Source: Hordeum vulgare subsp. vulgare (lineage: Eukaryota; Streptophyta; Magnoliopsida; Poales; Poaceae). From it: a stretch of DNA of 64,000 bases. A program made the position numbers and the translations under genes. The notes under the pieces are model-generated. The model saw only the letters and a list, made by a program, of their open reading frames with translations. It was not told the origin of the DNA and made no database searches. Shown here piece by piece: positions 19,879 through 29,513 of the stretch; the first letter of the stretch is position 1; each line of letters starts with the position of its first letter. The stretch covers positions 413,423,081-413,487,080 of the forward strand of contig NC_058518.1 of assembly GCF_904849725.1 (NCBI RefSeq), read 5' to 3'.

Positions 19879-21514
19879 TGCTACTGCAACAAAAGACCTT
19901 CCAACGGCGCCAGAAATAGGAGTACTGCTTGATACTCCTCAGCAACGGCACCAGGAATCCTTCTGCTACGGCTACGCCTTAAGGGACTTCCTAGGAAAAT
20001 ATGCAAAGGATTTCCCCCGTGGCCTTGGAGCCTTGCGTTGGTGTTCCCTCGAAGCAGAAATGGTGATGTAGCGCAGCGGTGATAAGTATTTCCCTCAGTT
20101 TGAGAACCAAGGTATCGATCCAGTGGAGGAGTATCACAAGAGCCTGCACAAACACAAAAAGCTTGCTCCCAATGCTATGAAGGGGTTGTCAATCCCTTAT
20201 AGATTGTTCGCCAAGTGAGAACTGAAAGCAACAAAGTAACAAACCAAAGTAAAAGCGAAAGTGAAAACGATAGATGTGAATAGACCCGAGGGCTGTAGTG
20301 TTTACTAGTGGCTTCTCTCATGAAAGCAAGTAGACGGTGGGTGAAAAAATTACTGTCGAGCAATCGATAGAACCGCGCAAAGTTGTGACGTCATCTATGG
20401 CAATGATTATATCTATATGCATCACGTCCAAAACAAGTAGACCGATACTTTCTGCATCTACTACTATTACTCCACACGTCGACCGCTATCCAGCATGCAT
20501 CTAGTGTATTAAGTCCAAAAGAATAGAGTAATGCCTTAAGCAAGATGACATGATGTAGATGGACAATCTCATATCAACGACAGAGCCCACCTTGTTACCC
20601 TTGATGGCAACTACTTAATGTGTGCCTTGCTGCCCCTATTGTCAATGGGAAAGGTCACCACATGGTAGAACCCAAAACCAATCACTTCTCCCATTGCAAG
20701 AATCATAGATCTAGTTGGCCAAACAAAACCCAAGACTCGGAGAGACTTACAAGGATATCAAATCATGCATATAAGAAATCAGTAAAGACTCAAATATATA
20801 TCATAGATAACCTGATCACAAATCCACAATTCATCGGATCTCGACAAACACACCGCCAAAGAAGATTAAATTGGATAGATCTCCATCAAGATCATGGAGA
20901 ACTTTGTATTGAAGATCCAAGAGAGAGAAGAAGCCATCTAGCTACTAACTACCGACTCGTAGGTCTGAAGTGAACTACTCACGAGTCATTGGAGGGGCGA
21001 TGATGACGATGAAGAAGCCCTCCAACTCCAAAGTCCCCTCCGGCAGGGCGCCGGGAAGGGTCTCCAGATGAGATCTCGCGGAAACGGAAGCTTGCGGCGG
21101 CGGAAAAGTATTTTCGTGGATCCCTTGATTTTTTTTCTGATTTTTAGGGAATATATAGGCGCAAGATCTAGGTCAGGGGGCGCTCAGGGAGGCCACAAGC
21201 CTGCCCACTGCCGCCTCCCCCTGGTGGCGGAGTGGGGGCTTGTGGGCTCCCTGTAGCCCTCCTGGCTTGGCCCACAGGCCCCCTGATCTTCTTCCGCTTG
21301 GGAAAAAATCATTTTGGGGATTTTATTCCGTTTGGACACTGTTCCAAAATCAGATCTGAAAAGAGCCAAAAACACAGAAAAAACAGGAACTGGAACTTGG
21401 CACTGAATTAATAAGTTAGTCCCAAAAAGATATAAAAGGTACATAAAACATCCAAAGATGACAAGATAACAACATGAAACCTTAAAAAATTACAGATACG
21501 TTTGAGACGTATCA
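19879..21514 (-). repeat. Element C 5' LTR (right)
   Basis: 1636 bp. It is the fuller of the two LTR copies and holds the 20176-20350 segment missing from the left LTR. Hairpin at about 21187-21249, TATA-like CCTATATATTCCC near 21153. It starts on the minus strand with a 7+7 inverted repeat, GATACGT and ACGTATC, at 21495-21513. Confidence 0.93.
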
Positions 21515-21519
21515 GTGAC

Positions 21520-23165
21520 ACAGTCGCGAAGGGGTTCGTCGGGCCTCTGGACGCACATCGCCGGCTCGCGAGGCCGGCCAGGGCGCTTGTAGGTGCCAGT
21601 GAAGTTGCGGACGAACGCCTCCTCGAAGTCCACCCAGGAGTTGACGTTGCTGGCTGGAAGGTTGTTCAGCCAAGTCCGAGCCGAGCCGGCCAACATGAGT
21701 GGCACGTAGCGGACGGCTACGTGCTTGTTGCCCCTGGCAATGCCGACGGCTGTGGTGTAGTCGATTAGCTAGTCCTCAGGCTTGGAAGTGCCATTGTACT
21801 TGGGGGTGTCCCGAGGCAAGGTGAAGCCTCGGGGGAATGGCTCCCCTCGGATCCGGGAGCCGAAGCAGGCCGGACCGATGGGACCGTCCTCCTCCAGGAG
21901 GGCTGACTGGGCCAGGGTGATGAGACACCTGCGGGCGTCCTGGTCACCCTGAGGAACGCGAGCGCCGACCCAAGCAGTGAGCGGAGAAGCACCTCACGAA
22001 CCGGAGACATGGGTCCTCCCCGTACGAGGAACTTCACACGCCGAGTCGCTCTCGTCGCCTCCGTGACGCCTGCTCGAAGTGTGCTCGCTCTAGCGCTGGG
22101 AGCGCCGATCTTGACTTCTCGCGCCCCTCCGGGCGAAGGTGCGATGCGAGGAAGATCCCTCCGCATGGTGATGACCGCTAGGGTTGCGGTGTGCTCCGGG
22201 GTTGGGTCCTAGAGACTCTGATTGGGCGTGACCGGGGTCAAGCCGCGTCTGCTGTTCATTGTCGGTGTCAAGGAGATCCTTGACCCGCTTCTCCTAAAAG
22301 GCGCGCTCCTCGCCCTCCAGGCTTGGCATTTCTTCCATGGCCGCCTGTGCCGCCCGCAAGTTGGCCGCAGGGGTCTCGTAGACGGGCTGGTTGCCGCCTA
22401 GGATCTCAGAAATGAACCGGCCACGGCCACGGACCGATCCAAGCCGGCTAAGGGCCTCGGAAATTGGAGTGAGGCCGTATGCGGAGTTATACTCGCGCTA
22501 CGTAGCCTCCATCCGACGCTTTGCCGAGGCGACGACAATGCCCTCCTCCAAGATATGCTTGCGAGCCTCCTCAAGTGAGGCTCGGGCGTCGTTAGGGTTT
22601 GCGGAAGCGGCGATGGGTGTCTTCAGGCCGGTGAGAGCGTCCTGAAGGGTATCAGCAGTGACAGCAGCAGGCTCACCAGCGTCTGCTGGCACCTTGCCAT
22701 GAGCAGTGATGGTGCCAGCGCCGATAACCATCACCTCCACAACGTTGGAGACGGCGGCGACATGGTACGGGGGGGAGAACCCCACCGACGGCGGAGGGCC
22801 ATCGAAGACGAGTACGTTGCTGGGGTACATGTCATGTGCAGGCATCTCAGCGACAGAGAGCCTACTGAAGCTGGCGCATAGCGCCTCAACATCGAAGTCC
22901 TCGCCGAAGTAGCGAGGACCGTCGTTGAGACGCAAGTCGCTAAAGAGAACACTGAGGTTCTCCATAGCAGCGACGAAGATGCTAGGGGGCGCTTCGTCAT
23001 CGGAATCTTCGTCCGAATCCGCATGGCGGACGGGGACGTCGATTATCATCGGTGTTACCTCATTAAAAGCGGGCTCCACGGGCATGCAGATCGATCCGGA
23101 CGCGATGCATCCGGTGGTCTAGGTGCGGGGCCCCGCCCAGCGCGTAAAGCCAGCCGATGCCGCGA
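21520..23165 (-). pseudogene. Element A gag, N-terminal and central part
   Basis: On the minus strand the N-terminal reading (23085-22498) is acidic, with ADSDEDSDDEAPPSIFVAA and a helix-rich stretch (EEARKHILEEGIVVASAKRR). After frame changes around 22490 and 21765, the conserved gag block appears at about 21705-21520: LMLAGSARTWLNNLPASNVN, SWVDFEEAFVRNFTGTYKRP. This block builds the particle. Element C interrupts it at 21514, and the reading continues at 14968. Several frameshifts and stops (for example near 22210 and 22300) make it a pseudogene. Confidence 0.8.
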
Positions 23166-23169
23166 TCGG

Positions 23170-23186
23170 CCCCATGGTGGGCGCCA
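23170..23186 (-). promoter_or_regulatory. Element A primer-binding site
   Basis: The minus strand reads TGGCGCCCACCATGGGG two nt inside the LTR end (23189). This type differs clearly from that of B, C and E. Similar sites in rice RIRE2-like elements are usually assigned to tRNA-Arg. I recall that assignment and could not check it. Confidence 0.7.
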
Positions 23187-23188
23187 AA

Positions 23189-24256
23189 TGTCGGTGAATA
23201 CTCACAACATATGCCATAGGTAGGCTAAAGTCGGTGAGAACCGAAGGGACAACGGAGGGCGCTGGGGACGAGGTTGGTACAAGCATGGAACGCACGATGT
23301 ACCTAGGTTTAGGGCTCTCCGTAGAGATAAGACCCCTAGTCATGCCGGAGTGTATGATGTATATGGATGGATTACAAGGTTGCTCCTGGAGCTGTGTTGG
23401 GGAGGAGGAAGAGGGGAGCAGCCGGCTCATCTCTGCCTCTTTCTATGTGGTTGGTGAGTGTGGTATGTTGTTCGACCGACCCTCTGCATGGAGGGTGACC
23501 GGGGGGTTTTATAGACGAACCCACCAGACTACAATATGGATAAAGCGTACAAGAGTGGGACCCGGCTGGCAGCCTCACCGGCTGGCCAGGGGCCCACGAG
23601 AGTCTTGTCTTGTCGTTTGAGGGGCCCGCCGGCTGCGAGGTCTCGTCTGGCTGTGGGACCTGCCGGCTAGCCAATGAAGCTCTCGCGTAAGGTTGACACC
23701 GAGCACGCGCGGTACGTCAAGCGTCGTCCAGCGAGATTCGTCATGGGCAGATAGTACGACCGCCTCCACTGTTCCCCACGCCGAGTGCAGTAATGGAGTG
23801 GGAGTTTGACGGTCCGACACTATGCTGGGTGATGGATTAGAGCCGAGGTAGGTCAACGGCGTGGCCGCCGACGCTCGTACCTGCCGGGCACTCCGATCTA
23901 GTACCTTTGCTGACGCGTAGCCACCTTTAATCGTAGGGTCTCGTCATGACCTACGATCTGATGTGACTTGAGATCCCCGGGCGGCTAGCTTGCTGGGCTA
24001 GCCGGCTTGGGCACGGCCGCCTCATTCCTAGACCGCTGACTTGGCCAAGACGGTCAGGAAGAGGTAGCCATCTTGCCTCTAGTCGGCACGGGTTGCCTGG
24101 CCGGCCAGAGAGTTGGCCGCCTCGTTCTCCAGCCGACAGGCGTGGCCTAGCCGGCCAGAAGACTTGGGCCTTGGAGAATCGTACTTGGTCATCCCCTTTG
24201 AGCAGGAAATGAAGGAGCAGGCTCGATGAGCCTACCCCGGGGTTATCCCCCCGACA
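23189..24256 (-). repeat. Element A 5' LTR
   Basis: 1068 bp with inverted terminal TGTCGG (plus-strand start) and CCGACA (plus-strand end at 24256). It is rich in GCCGGC-type motifs and adjoins the primer site on the left. On the right it abuts LINE coding sequence directly, which fixes the boundary. Confidence 0.88.
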
Positions 24257-26815
24257 GAAGAGGAGAATGATACCCTCGAGAGAGACTTCTCGCGGGAGAG
24301 GAGATCAAAACTGCCATTTTTGGCAGCTGTGCCAATGGTGCTCCTCGTCCTGATGGGTTATCTTTCTTGTTTTACCAATCCTTTTGGGATATGATCAAAG
24401 GGGATTTTATGGCCTTAGTTAGAGATTTTGAACGTGGAGAACTTGATATTCACAGGCTGAACTTTGCCTTGATTGTTCTTATTCCTAAAGAGCACCCATC
24501 AGACCGAGTAATCGTGTTGTTAAGATTTTCTCCAAAGCTATGACCAATAGAATGGCTCCTATTGGACATAGATTAATCTCCACTAACCAAACAACATTTA
24601 TTAAAGGGAGATACATTTTGGAGGGTGTGGTTATGGCTCGTGAGGTCAGTCATGGAGTTAAAAAGACTGGGACACAAGGCCTAGTTCTTAAACTTGATTA
24701 TGAGAAGGTGTATGATAGGGTGAGCTGGGAATTTATTTTTGATATGCTTTGGTCTAGAGGGTTTGGGAATAGATGGATATCCTGGATTAAAATCATTTTA
24801 ATTAACAACACCTTTAGTGTGAAGATTAATGATACAACGGGGCCTCATTTTCTTGGGGGTAAGGGGCTTACACAGGGAGACCCTTCTTCTCCAATGCTCT
24901 TTAATTTGGTTGCTGATGTGTTTACTAAAATGCTTCAAAAAGCTGCTAATCAAGGACTAATTGCGGGGCTTTTACCTCACATCATTCCTGGGGGTGTGAT
25001 TAGCTTGCAATATGCTGATGATACCATTCTCTTTCTAGAGAACTCTATTGAGAAGGCTAAACATTTCAAATGGCTATTGTCCTGTTTTGAAAATCTTTCA
25101 GGGCTGAAGATCAACTTCCACAAGAGTGATCTTATGACCATTAATGTGGAAGAAGATCTAACTAAGGAGTTTGCACAGATCTTTTGTTGTAAACTTGGTA
25201 GTTTCCCTATAAAATACCTTGGAGTTCCCCTGCATTATGATAACCTCGGACGTGAAGACATCCAACCAATTATAGATAGAATCATTAAGAATCTATGTGG
25301 CTGGATGGGTAGGTTTTTAACTTAGAGAGGAAAATTGTTTTGCTTTGTGCCCGTATCATTAGTATTCCTTCCTATCTTATGTGTGTGATTAGATTCCCAA
25401 AATGGGCGATTAATGCTATCAATACCCAAATGGCACATTTCTTTTGGGGAGATTTAGATGACCAACATAAATATCACCTAGCTAGGTGGGGGCAGATTAC
25501 GAGGAAGAAAGAATATGGAGGTTTAGGGATCCCTAATCTGAAAGAGTTTAATATGGCCTTGTTGGCTTCATGGGGTAAGCGTTATTTGGATGAGTCAGAC
25601 CGGGTCTGGAAGAAAATTATTAAGTACACATATATGGTAAACTCCTCAAACATCCTCTGGAGTGGGGGTAATAGTGGCTTAATCTTTTGGAAGAGTGTCA
25701 CATGGGCTTTAGCTAGAGCAAAAGTCTTTTATAAATGGAAACTGGGTAATGGAGAATCAATTAATTTCTGGCATGATGTTTGGGTTGGGGATTGTTCCCT
25801 GAAAGTCCAATTTTGGAAATTATTTGAACTTTGTAATCAAACTGACTGTACGGTAGCCCAGGTCTGGGATGGGAATATACTGAGATTGGCATTCGGAAGA
25901 TGTGTGGATCAGGCAGGCTTAGCTCTCTGGGACCGCCTTGTTGAGGTGGTAAGCCAAGAAACTTTATCAAATGGTCCTGATCTCCCGATCTGGAAGTTAG
26001 AGCCAAATGGGATATACTCAGTCAAATCATTTTATAGCCAAATTAATTTTGGGGGTGTGGTTTCTCCCTTTGGAGATAATCTGTGGAAAGTGATCTGCCC
26101 ACAAAAGATTCACGTTTTTCTTTGGTTGTGTGTGCATAACAAGGTGTTAACAAGGGATAATCTGGAAAAGCGTAGGCTGGTGGAAGATGCTACTTGCCTA
26201 TTCCGTAGCTGTAAAGAATCAGTGCAACATCTGTTTTTTGATTGCGTAGTTGCTACACAACTATGGGGTTTCCTGTCTGCAGCGCTTAGCAAACCAGAGA
26301 TTTTGAGTTTTGATGATATTATACTGCTGTGGAATAATACTAAGGCTAATGCTGTGATAAACATGATGGTTGCTACCTCCTTGTGGAGCATCTAGAAGCT
26401 GAGAAATGAATTTTGTTTCGAGGGCCGATCCTGGAGAAGTGTAAAATGCATTCTTGCAAAGTTGGACATCTATATAAATCAGTGGAAGATTTTGTTCACC
26501 GATGCTCAAGCAACTCTGCTGCGGGACTTCATCAGTCTGCTGAACAAGAGACGTGGGGAATTGCTTCGTATCGCATGAAGATGATGCTGGGAGGGAGCAG
26601 GGGGGCTTAGTAGTTTATTTTTGTCCGTAATAAAAGATCTATGCTTGCCTCTTCGCTGTACTTGCTAAAATTGCACTCCTGGTTCGCCTAATCTGTTTTA
26701 GGTAGTCTTTTAATTTCGTCCTAGCTGGTTGATGGATATGTAAGACCCTGTTGCTTCATTTTGAATAAAGATGGGGCAGGGGGAAACCCCTTTTGTTCAA
26801 AAAAAAAGAAAAAAT
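24257..26815 (+). mobile_element. L1-type LINE, 3' part, interrupted by element A
   Basis: LINE RT sequence begins immediately at the LTR boundary of element A and runs to a 3' end with AATAAA (26764-26769) and an A-rich tail (about 26799-26815). The endonuclease part and 5' end must lie left of the window, on the other side of element A. The order RT, then a zinc-ribbon-like C-terminal domain, then a poly(A) tail is that of plant L1-type LINEs. Confidence 0.9.
24300..26578 (+). pseudogene. LINE ORF2: non-LTR reverse transcriptase and C-terminal zf-RVT-like domain
   Basis: The region 24310-24500 reads APRPDGLSFLFYQSFWDMIK and LNFALIVLIPK. After a frame break near 24510 the main frame (from 24540) gives QTTFIKGRYILEGVVMAREV, LKLDYEKVYDRVSWEF, GLTQGDPSSPMLFNLVAD and the catalytic YADD in LQYADDTILFLE. 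A frameshift near 25320 leads into the C-terminal region. This ends in the Cys/His pattern (CLFRSCKESVQHLFFDC) of the zf-RVT domain, near 26200-26240. A TAG at 26393-26395 probably replaces Trp; the frame then stays open to TGA 26576-26578. The enzyme would prime reverse transcription at nicked target DNA. Dead copy. Confidence 0.9.
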
Positions 26816-27250
26816 ATTTTTTTCTTTCATGAGAGGCACTGATTTGCTTCTATGAGAGGCAGTGTCATGCCTCACGAAAAAAGTACTTCCGGTTCGGGTT
26901 TTTTCATAAAAAAAAGTTTATCAAAACCTATCAACATATGATTAGTCTGAAGATCTCGATACGAGAAATGCAACGGTAAAAACAATTTAAAATTTAAACG
27001 CATGATTTAAAAGATAAAATATTTTAAATAATCTAATCTACGAAAAAAGTAAAAACTCCCAGTGCGGTCACTTAACGCAACCAAAGATAATGAAAGTGGT
27101 CTTTACAAAAGGTGCTCCTTAAAAAAAAGATGCTCTTTAACTAATGATTTCGGACAATATGACCTCTTTCTTTGAATAGGTTCCGCTCCCTAATCCATCG
27201 AGCCCAAGCAAGATGGAGCGCTTAAGAGGGCCGGTTTGTCTTTTGGGCCG
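26816..27250. other. Intergenic, small repeat-like piece upstream of the UBA gene
   Basis: At 26828-26878 a unit around TGAGAGGCA occurs twice, followed by its partial inverse (TGCCTCA), which suggests a fragment of a fold-back or Mutator-like element. The remainder is AT-rich with no ORF or TE core that I recognise. Confidence 0.45.
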
Positions 27251-27439
27251 GTGCTGGTCTAATATGGAGCGGGCTTGAACAAATCCATTTTTCCATCTGG
27301 CGAATTTTCTTCCCCACCCGAAGACCCGAGATCTACGGCTGTGGATGCTGCTGTGGCGGCAGGCGCGGGCGGAGACGGACGCATGCGTCTTGCCAGCCCC
27401 ACCCACACGGCCACGGCCACAGGCGAAACAAACGAGACC

Positions 27440-27717
27440 AGGCCGAACCAACCCAACCCAACCCAACCCAGAAGCACAGGCAGGCGACGCAAGCCAGCCG
27501 CAAGCCCCCACCCGATCGACCCCCTCCCCTCCCTTCCCTTCCCTTCCTCTGTCATTCCCTCGCTCGCCCCTCGTCTCCCCCCCTCGCCCCTCCCCCCACC
27601 CGCGTCAACCAAACCCTAACTCGCCCCACCCTCCAAATCCCTCCCCGCCCCTCTCGATCTCGCCGCCGCCGCCGCCGCCGCAGCCAAAACCCTACGCCCC
27701 TCCCGCCGCCGCCTCCG
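27440..27717 (+). promoter_or_regulatory. Core promoter and 5'UTR exon of the UBA gene (start site approximate)
   Basis: A GC-rich, pyrimidine-rich block contains an (AACCC)n run at about 27445-27471, long CCCTTCC/CCCCTC Y-patch tracts (27525-27600), a telo-box AAACCCTAA at 27611-27619 and a (CCG)n run near 27660. No TATA box is seen, as is common for broadly expressed grass genes. The exon ends at CCTCCG, with a good donor GTAAG from 27718. The exact transcription start cannot be read from sequence alone. Confidence 0.6.
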
Positions 27718-29481
27718 GTAAGCCCCTCCGCTCCCCTCCCCCCCTCTCCCCCGATCCCTCTCTCCATCGATTCGGTTCGGAGCGTGGCGTCCGGCCCCGC
27801 GGTTTGATCTAGGGGCGCGGCGGAATGCGGCCCGCCCTAGCGCGGCGCCCGGCGCGTGGCCGGGCGGCGTGCCCGCCGCTGAATTCGGGCGGCCTCGGCG
27901 GTCCCGCGCCACGGGATCGCGCTATTCGACGGCCGGGTGGCTTCGGAGGCCGAGGGGCGCTTGCCCCGCGGGCTAGGGTGATGCCCCGCGTCGGCAATTG
28001 TTTGTCAATTTCGGAGGTGCTTGGATTTCAGGGGTTCCCCCTCCGTTCGTCGTGTATCAGGGAAAACCATGGTGCAGCTGTGTTGTTCCCGTTTTATAGG
28101 AAGGAGGGGATAATTTCCCTGTTTGTTTCCTGGCTGAAGATTAGGTTTTGTAGGACCATGGGAATGCAAAACCTTGTTTTAAAGCTACTGCTGCAAGCAA
28201 CTCGTACGTCGAAACTACTTGTCCTGTTATGTATTGCACTTCCTCCGTCCCATATTTATTGACGCGTAAATACGCTGATCGCTAGCGTTGTCGTTATGTG
28301 TCGATTGTCGTATTCTGTTAGTTCATTATATGATAACCAGCCACAATTTAATGTAGCTTGTATGCCAGAAGAAAGGTTGCGGTCAACCGGAAGTGGCGCC
28401 ATAACGCATCTCTTTTAGCTGCTTTATATAGCAGAGTAAATCTGCAGTACTTGCCATGTTGGCAACTTAGTATGCTTTCGCTAGTGGCTTACCGGGCCTC
28501 TTAATTGCTGTGATGTTAGCTGTAATATGACGCTAGTGAATTAATTTTTGCAAGTAACGGACGGTTGGGTCAGCCTTGGTGTTTGGAACTTGTAGACTGG
28601 GGTAGATGAACACATTTCAACGCTTCAGTTTCTCTTGTTGCTACTTTGTGCTCCGGTGTGTGTAAACTATAAATTTATGTCTTCTTTGCTCTCGTAGATA
28701 AAACGGGGAAAAGGTTGCATTGGATATGCCAAATGAAAAATAAACAGCAATAATAAGGAAGTAATGCAACTGTAAATATGTGTCACTGGAATGAAATATA
28801 TTATTATTCCCTGAGAGCCTTTGCCCCCTTTTAGCTTTATCTGTCTCCAGGCACTTCGTAACAAAAATTAGCTTTTGTTATTGAAACAATCAAGTTGGTT
28901 CTCATTGTTTAATTTCAAGAGTTTTTTGATGCACTGCATTAGTTTTCATGATTTTTGACATGCATGCAACTGTACGAAACATCTCTTATCTAGAACCACT
29001 GCCAGGAAGAGGCACTTAGTTGCAACAGTTTGAATCGTTCTACTTTGTTTGAGAGCAACGCTTCCTTTTTATCCTTAATAGCTGGTATTTTGTTTAATAT
29101 AAATTCTATTGGGTCAGATGAATACTTTCCAAACGTAGCTAATTGAGCTATGCTTATCCAAGCACAGATTGTGATGCTATTGATCAGCATGTCAAGGTGA
29201 GGAGCGCTAATGAATACTGGGCCAAACTGCCAAATGCTAGGATCGTAGTGCGTGTTTCTTGGTCCTTGGATATCTATACTTGTGTTCCGTTGAAAATCTC
29301 ATACTCCACTCATTGTCGACCATGCATATCGTGATTATTCAGATGACAACTTCTTAATCAATCGTCTGAAGTTTCTATCTATAAACTATAATGCTTAGAT
29401 GGGTATAGTTATCATTTTTGGTAGAAAAGAAGCTACATATATTTGACTGGAGTGATAATTTTTGTTGAAACTTGACTGCAG
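27718..29481 (+). other. 5'UTR intron of the UBA gene (1764 bp)
   Basis: Donor GTAAG at 27718 and acceptor TTGACTGCAG ending at 29481, just 32 nt before the chosen start codon. The intron is GC-rich for its first 250 bp, then AT-rich. Around 28238-28262 it holds one MITE-like end (ACTTCCTCCGTCCCATATTT) without a visible partner. Long first introns in the leader are common in plant genes and may raise expression (inference). Confidence 0.7.
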
Positions 29482-29513
29482 GTAAAACAACCTTTCGGCT
29501 ATTTGTTTCCGAA

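Larger units (their letters stand above)
14974..21514 (-). mobile_element. Element C: complete non-autonomous LTR retrotransposon, 6.54 kb
   Basis: On the minus strand the element starts at 21514 with TGATACGTCTCAAACG and ends at 14974. Two LTRs (19879-21514 and 14974-16450), a primer site at 19851-19868 and a polypurine tract at 16451-16465 define it. Target duplications GTGAC at 14969-14973 and 21515-21519 are perfect. The internal 3.4 kb encodes no gag, protease, RT or integrase that I can recognise, only one ORF of 255 codons. It is therefore non-autonomous and would need enzymes from another element. The termini, primer site and hairpin match those of element B in type. Confidence 0.93.
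1..24256 (-). mobile_element. Element A: Ty3/gypsy LTR retrotransposon (Tat-like), interrupted three times, 3' end outside window
   Basis: Read on the minus strand, the order is LTR (23189-24256), primer site, gag, protease, RT, RNase H and a second RNase H running off the left edge. This is gypsy order. The second RNase H-like domain is known for the Tat lineage, so I place A there by inference. The element is cut by a solo LTR (978-2499), element B (3738-14009) and element C (14974-21514). Removing these leaves about 6 kb of A in the window. All coding parts carry frameshifts or stops. A itself interrupts the LINE at 24257. Its 3' LTR, and the second copy of the flanking target duplication (GAAGA expected from 24257-24261), must lie left of position 1. 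Confidence 0.9.

Noticed and set aside
19275..19919. A 214-codon plus-strand ORF in element C
   Set aside because: It overlaps the minus-strand 255-codon ORF and the primer site, runs through the element boundary sequence, and has no domain. It is a shadow.
29472..29513. Upstream ATG at 29472 as the start of the UBA protein
   Set aside because: It lies before the splice acceptor ending at 29481, so it would be removed with the intron. ATG 29514 gives a typical N-terminus.
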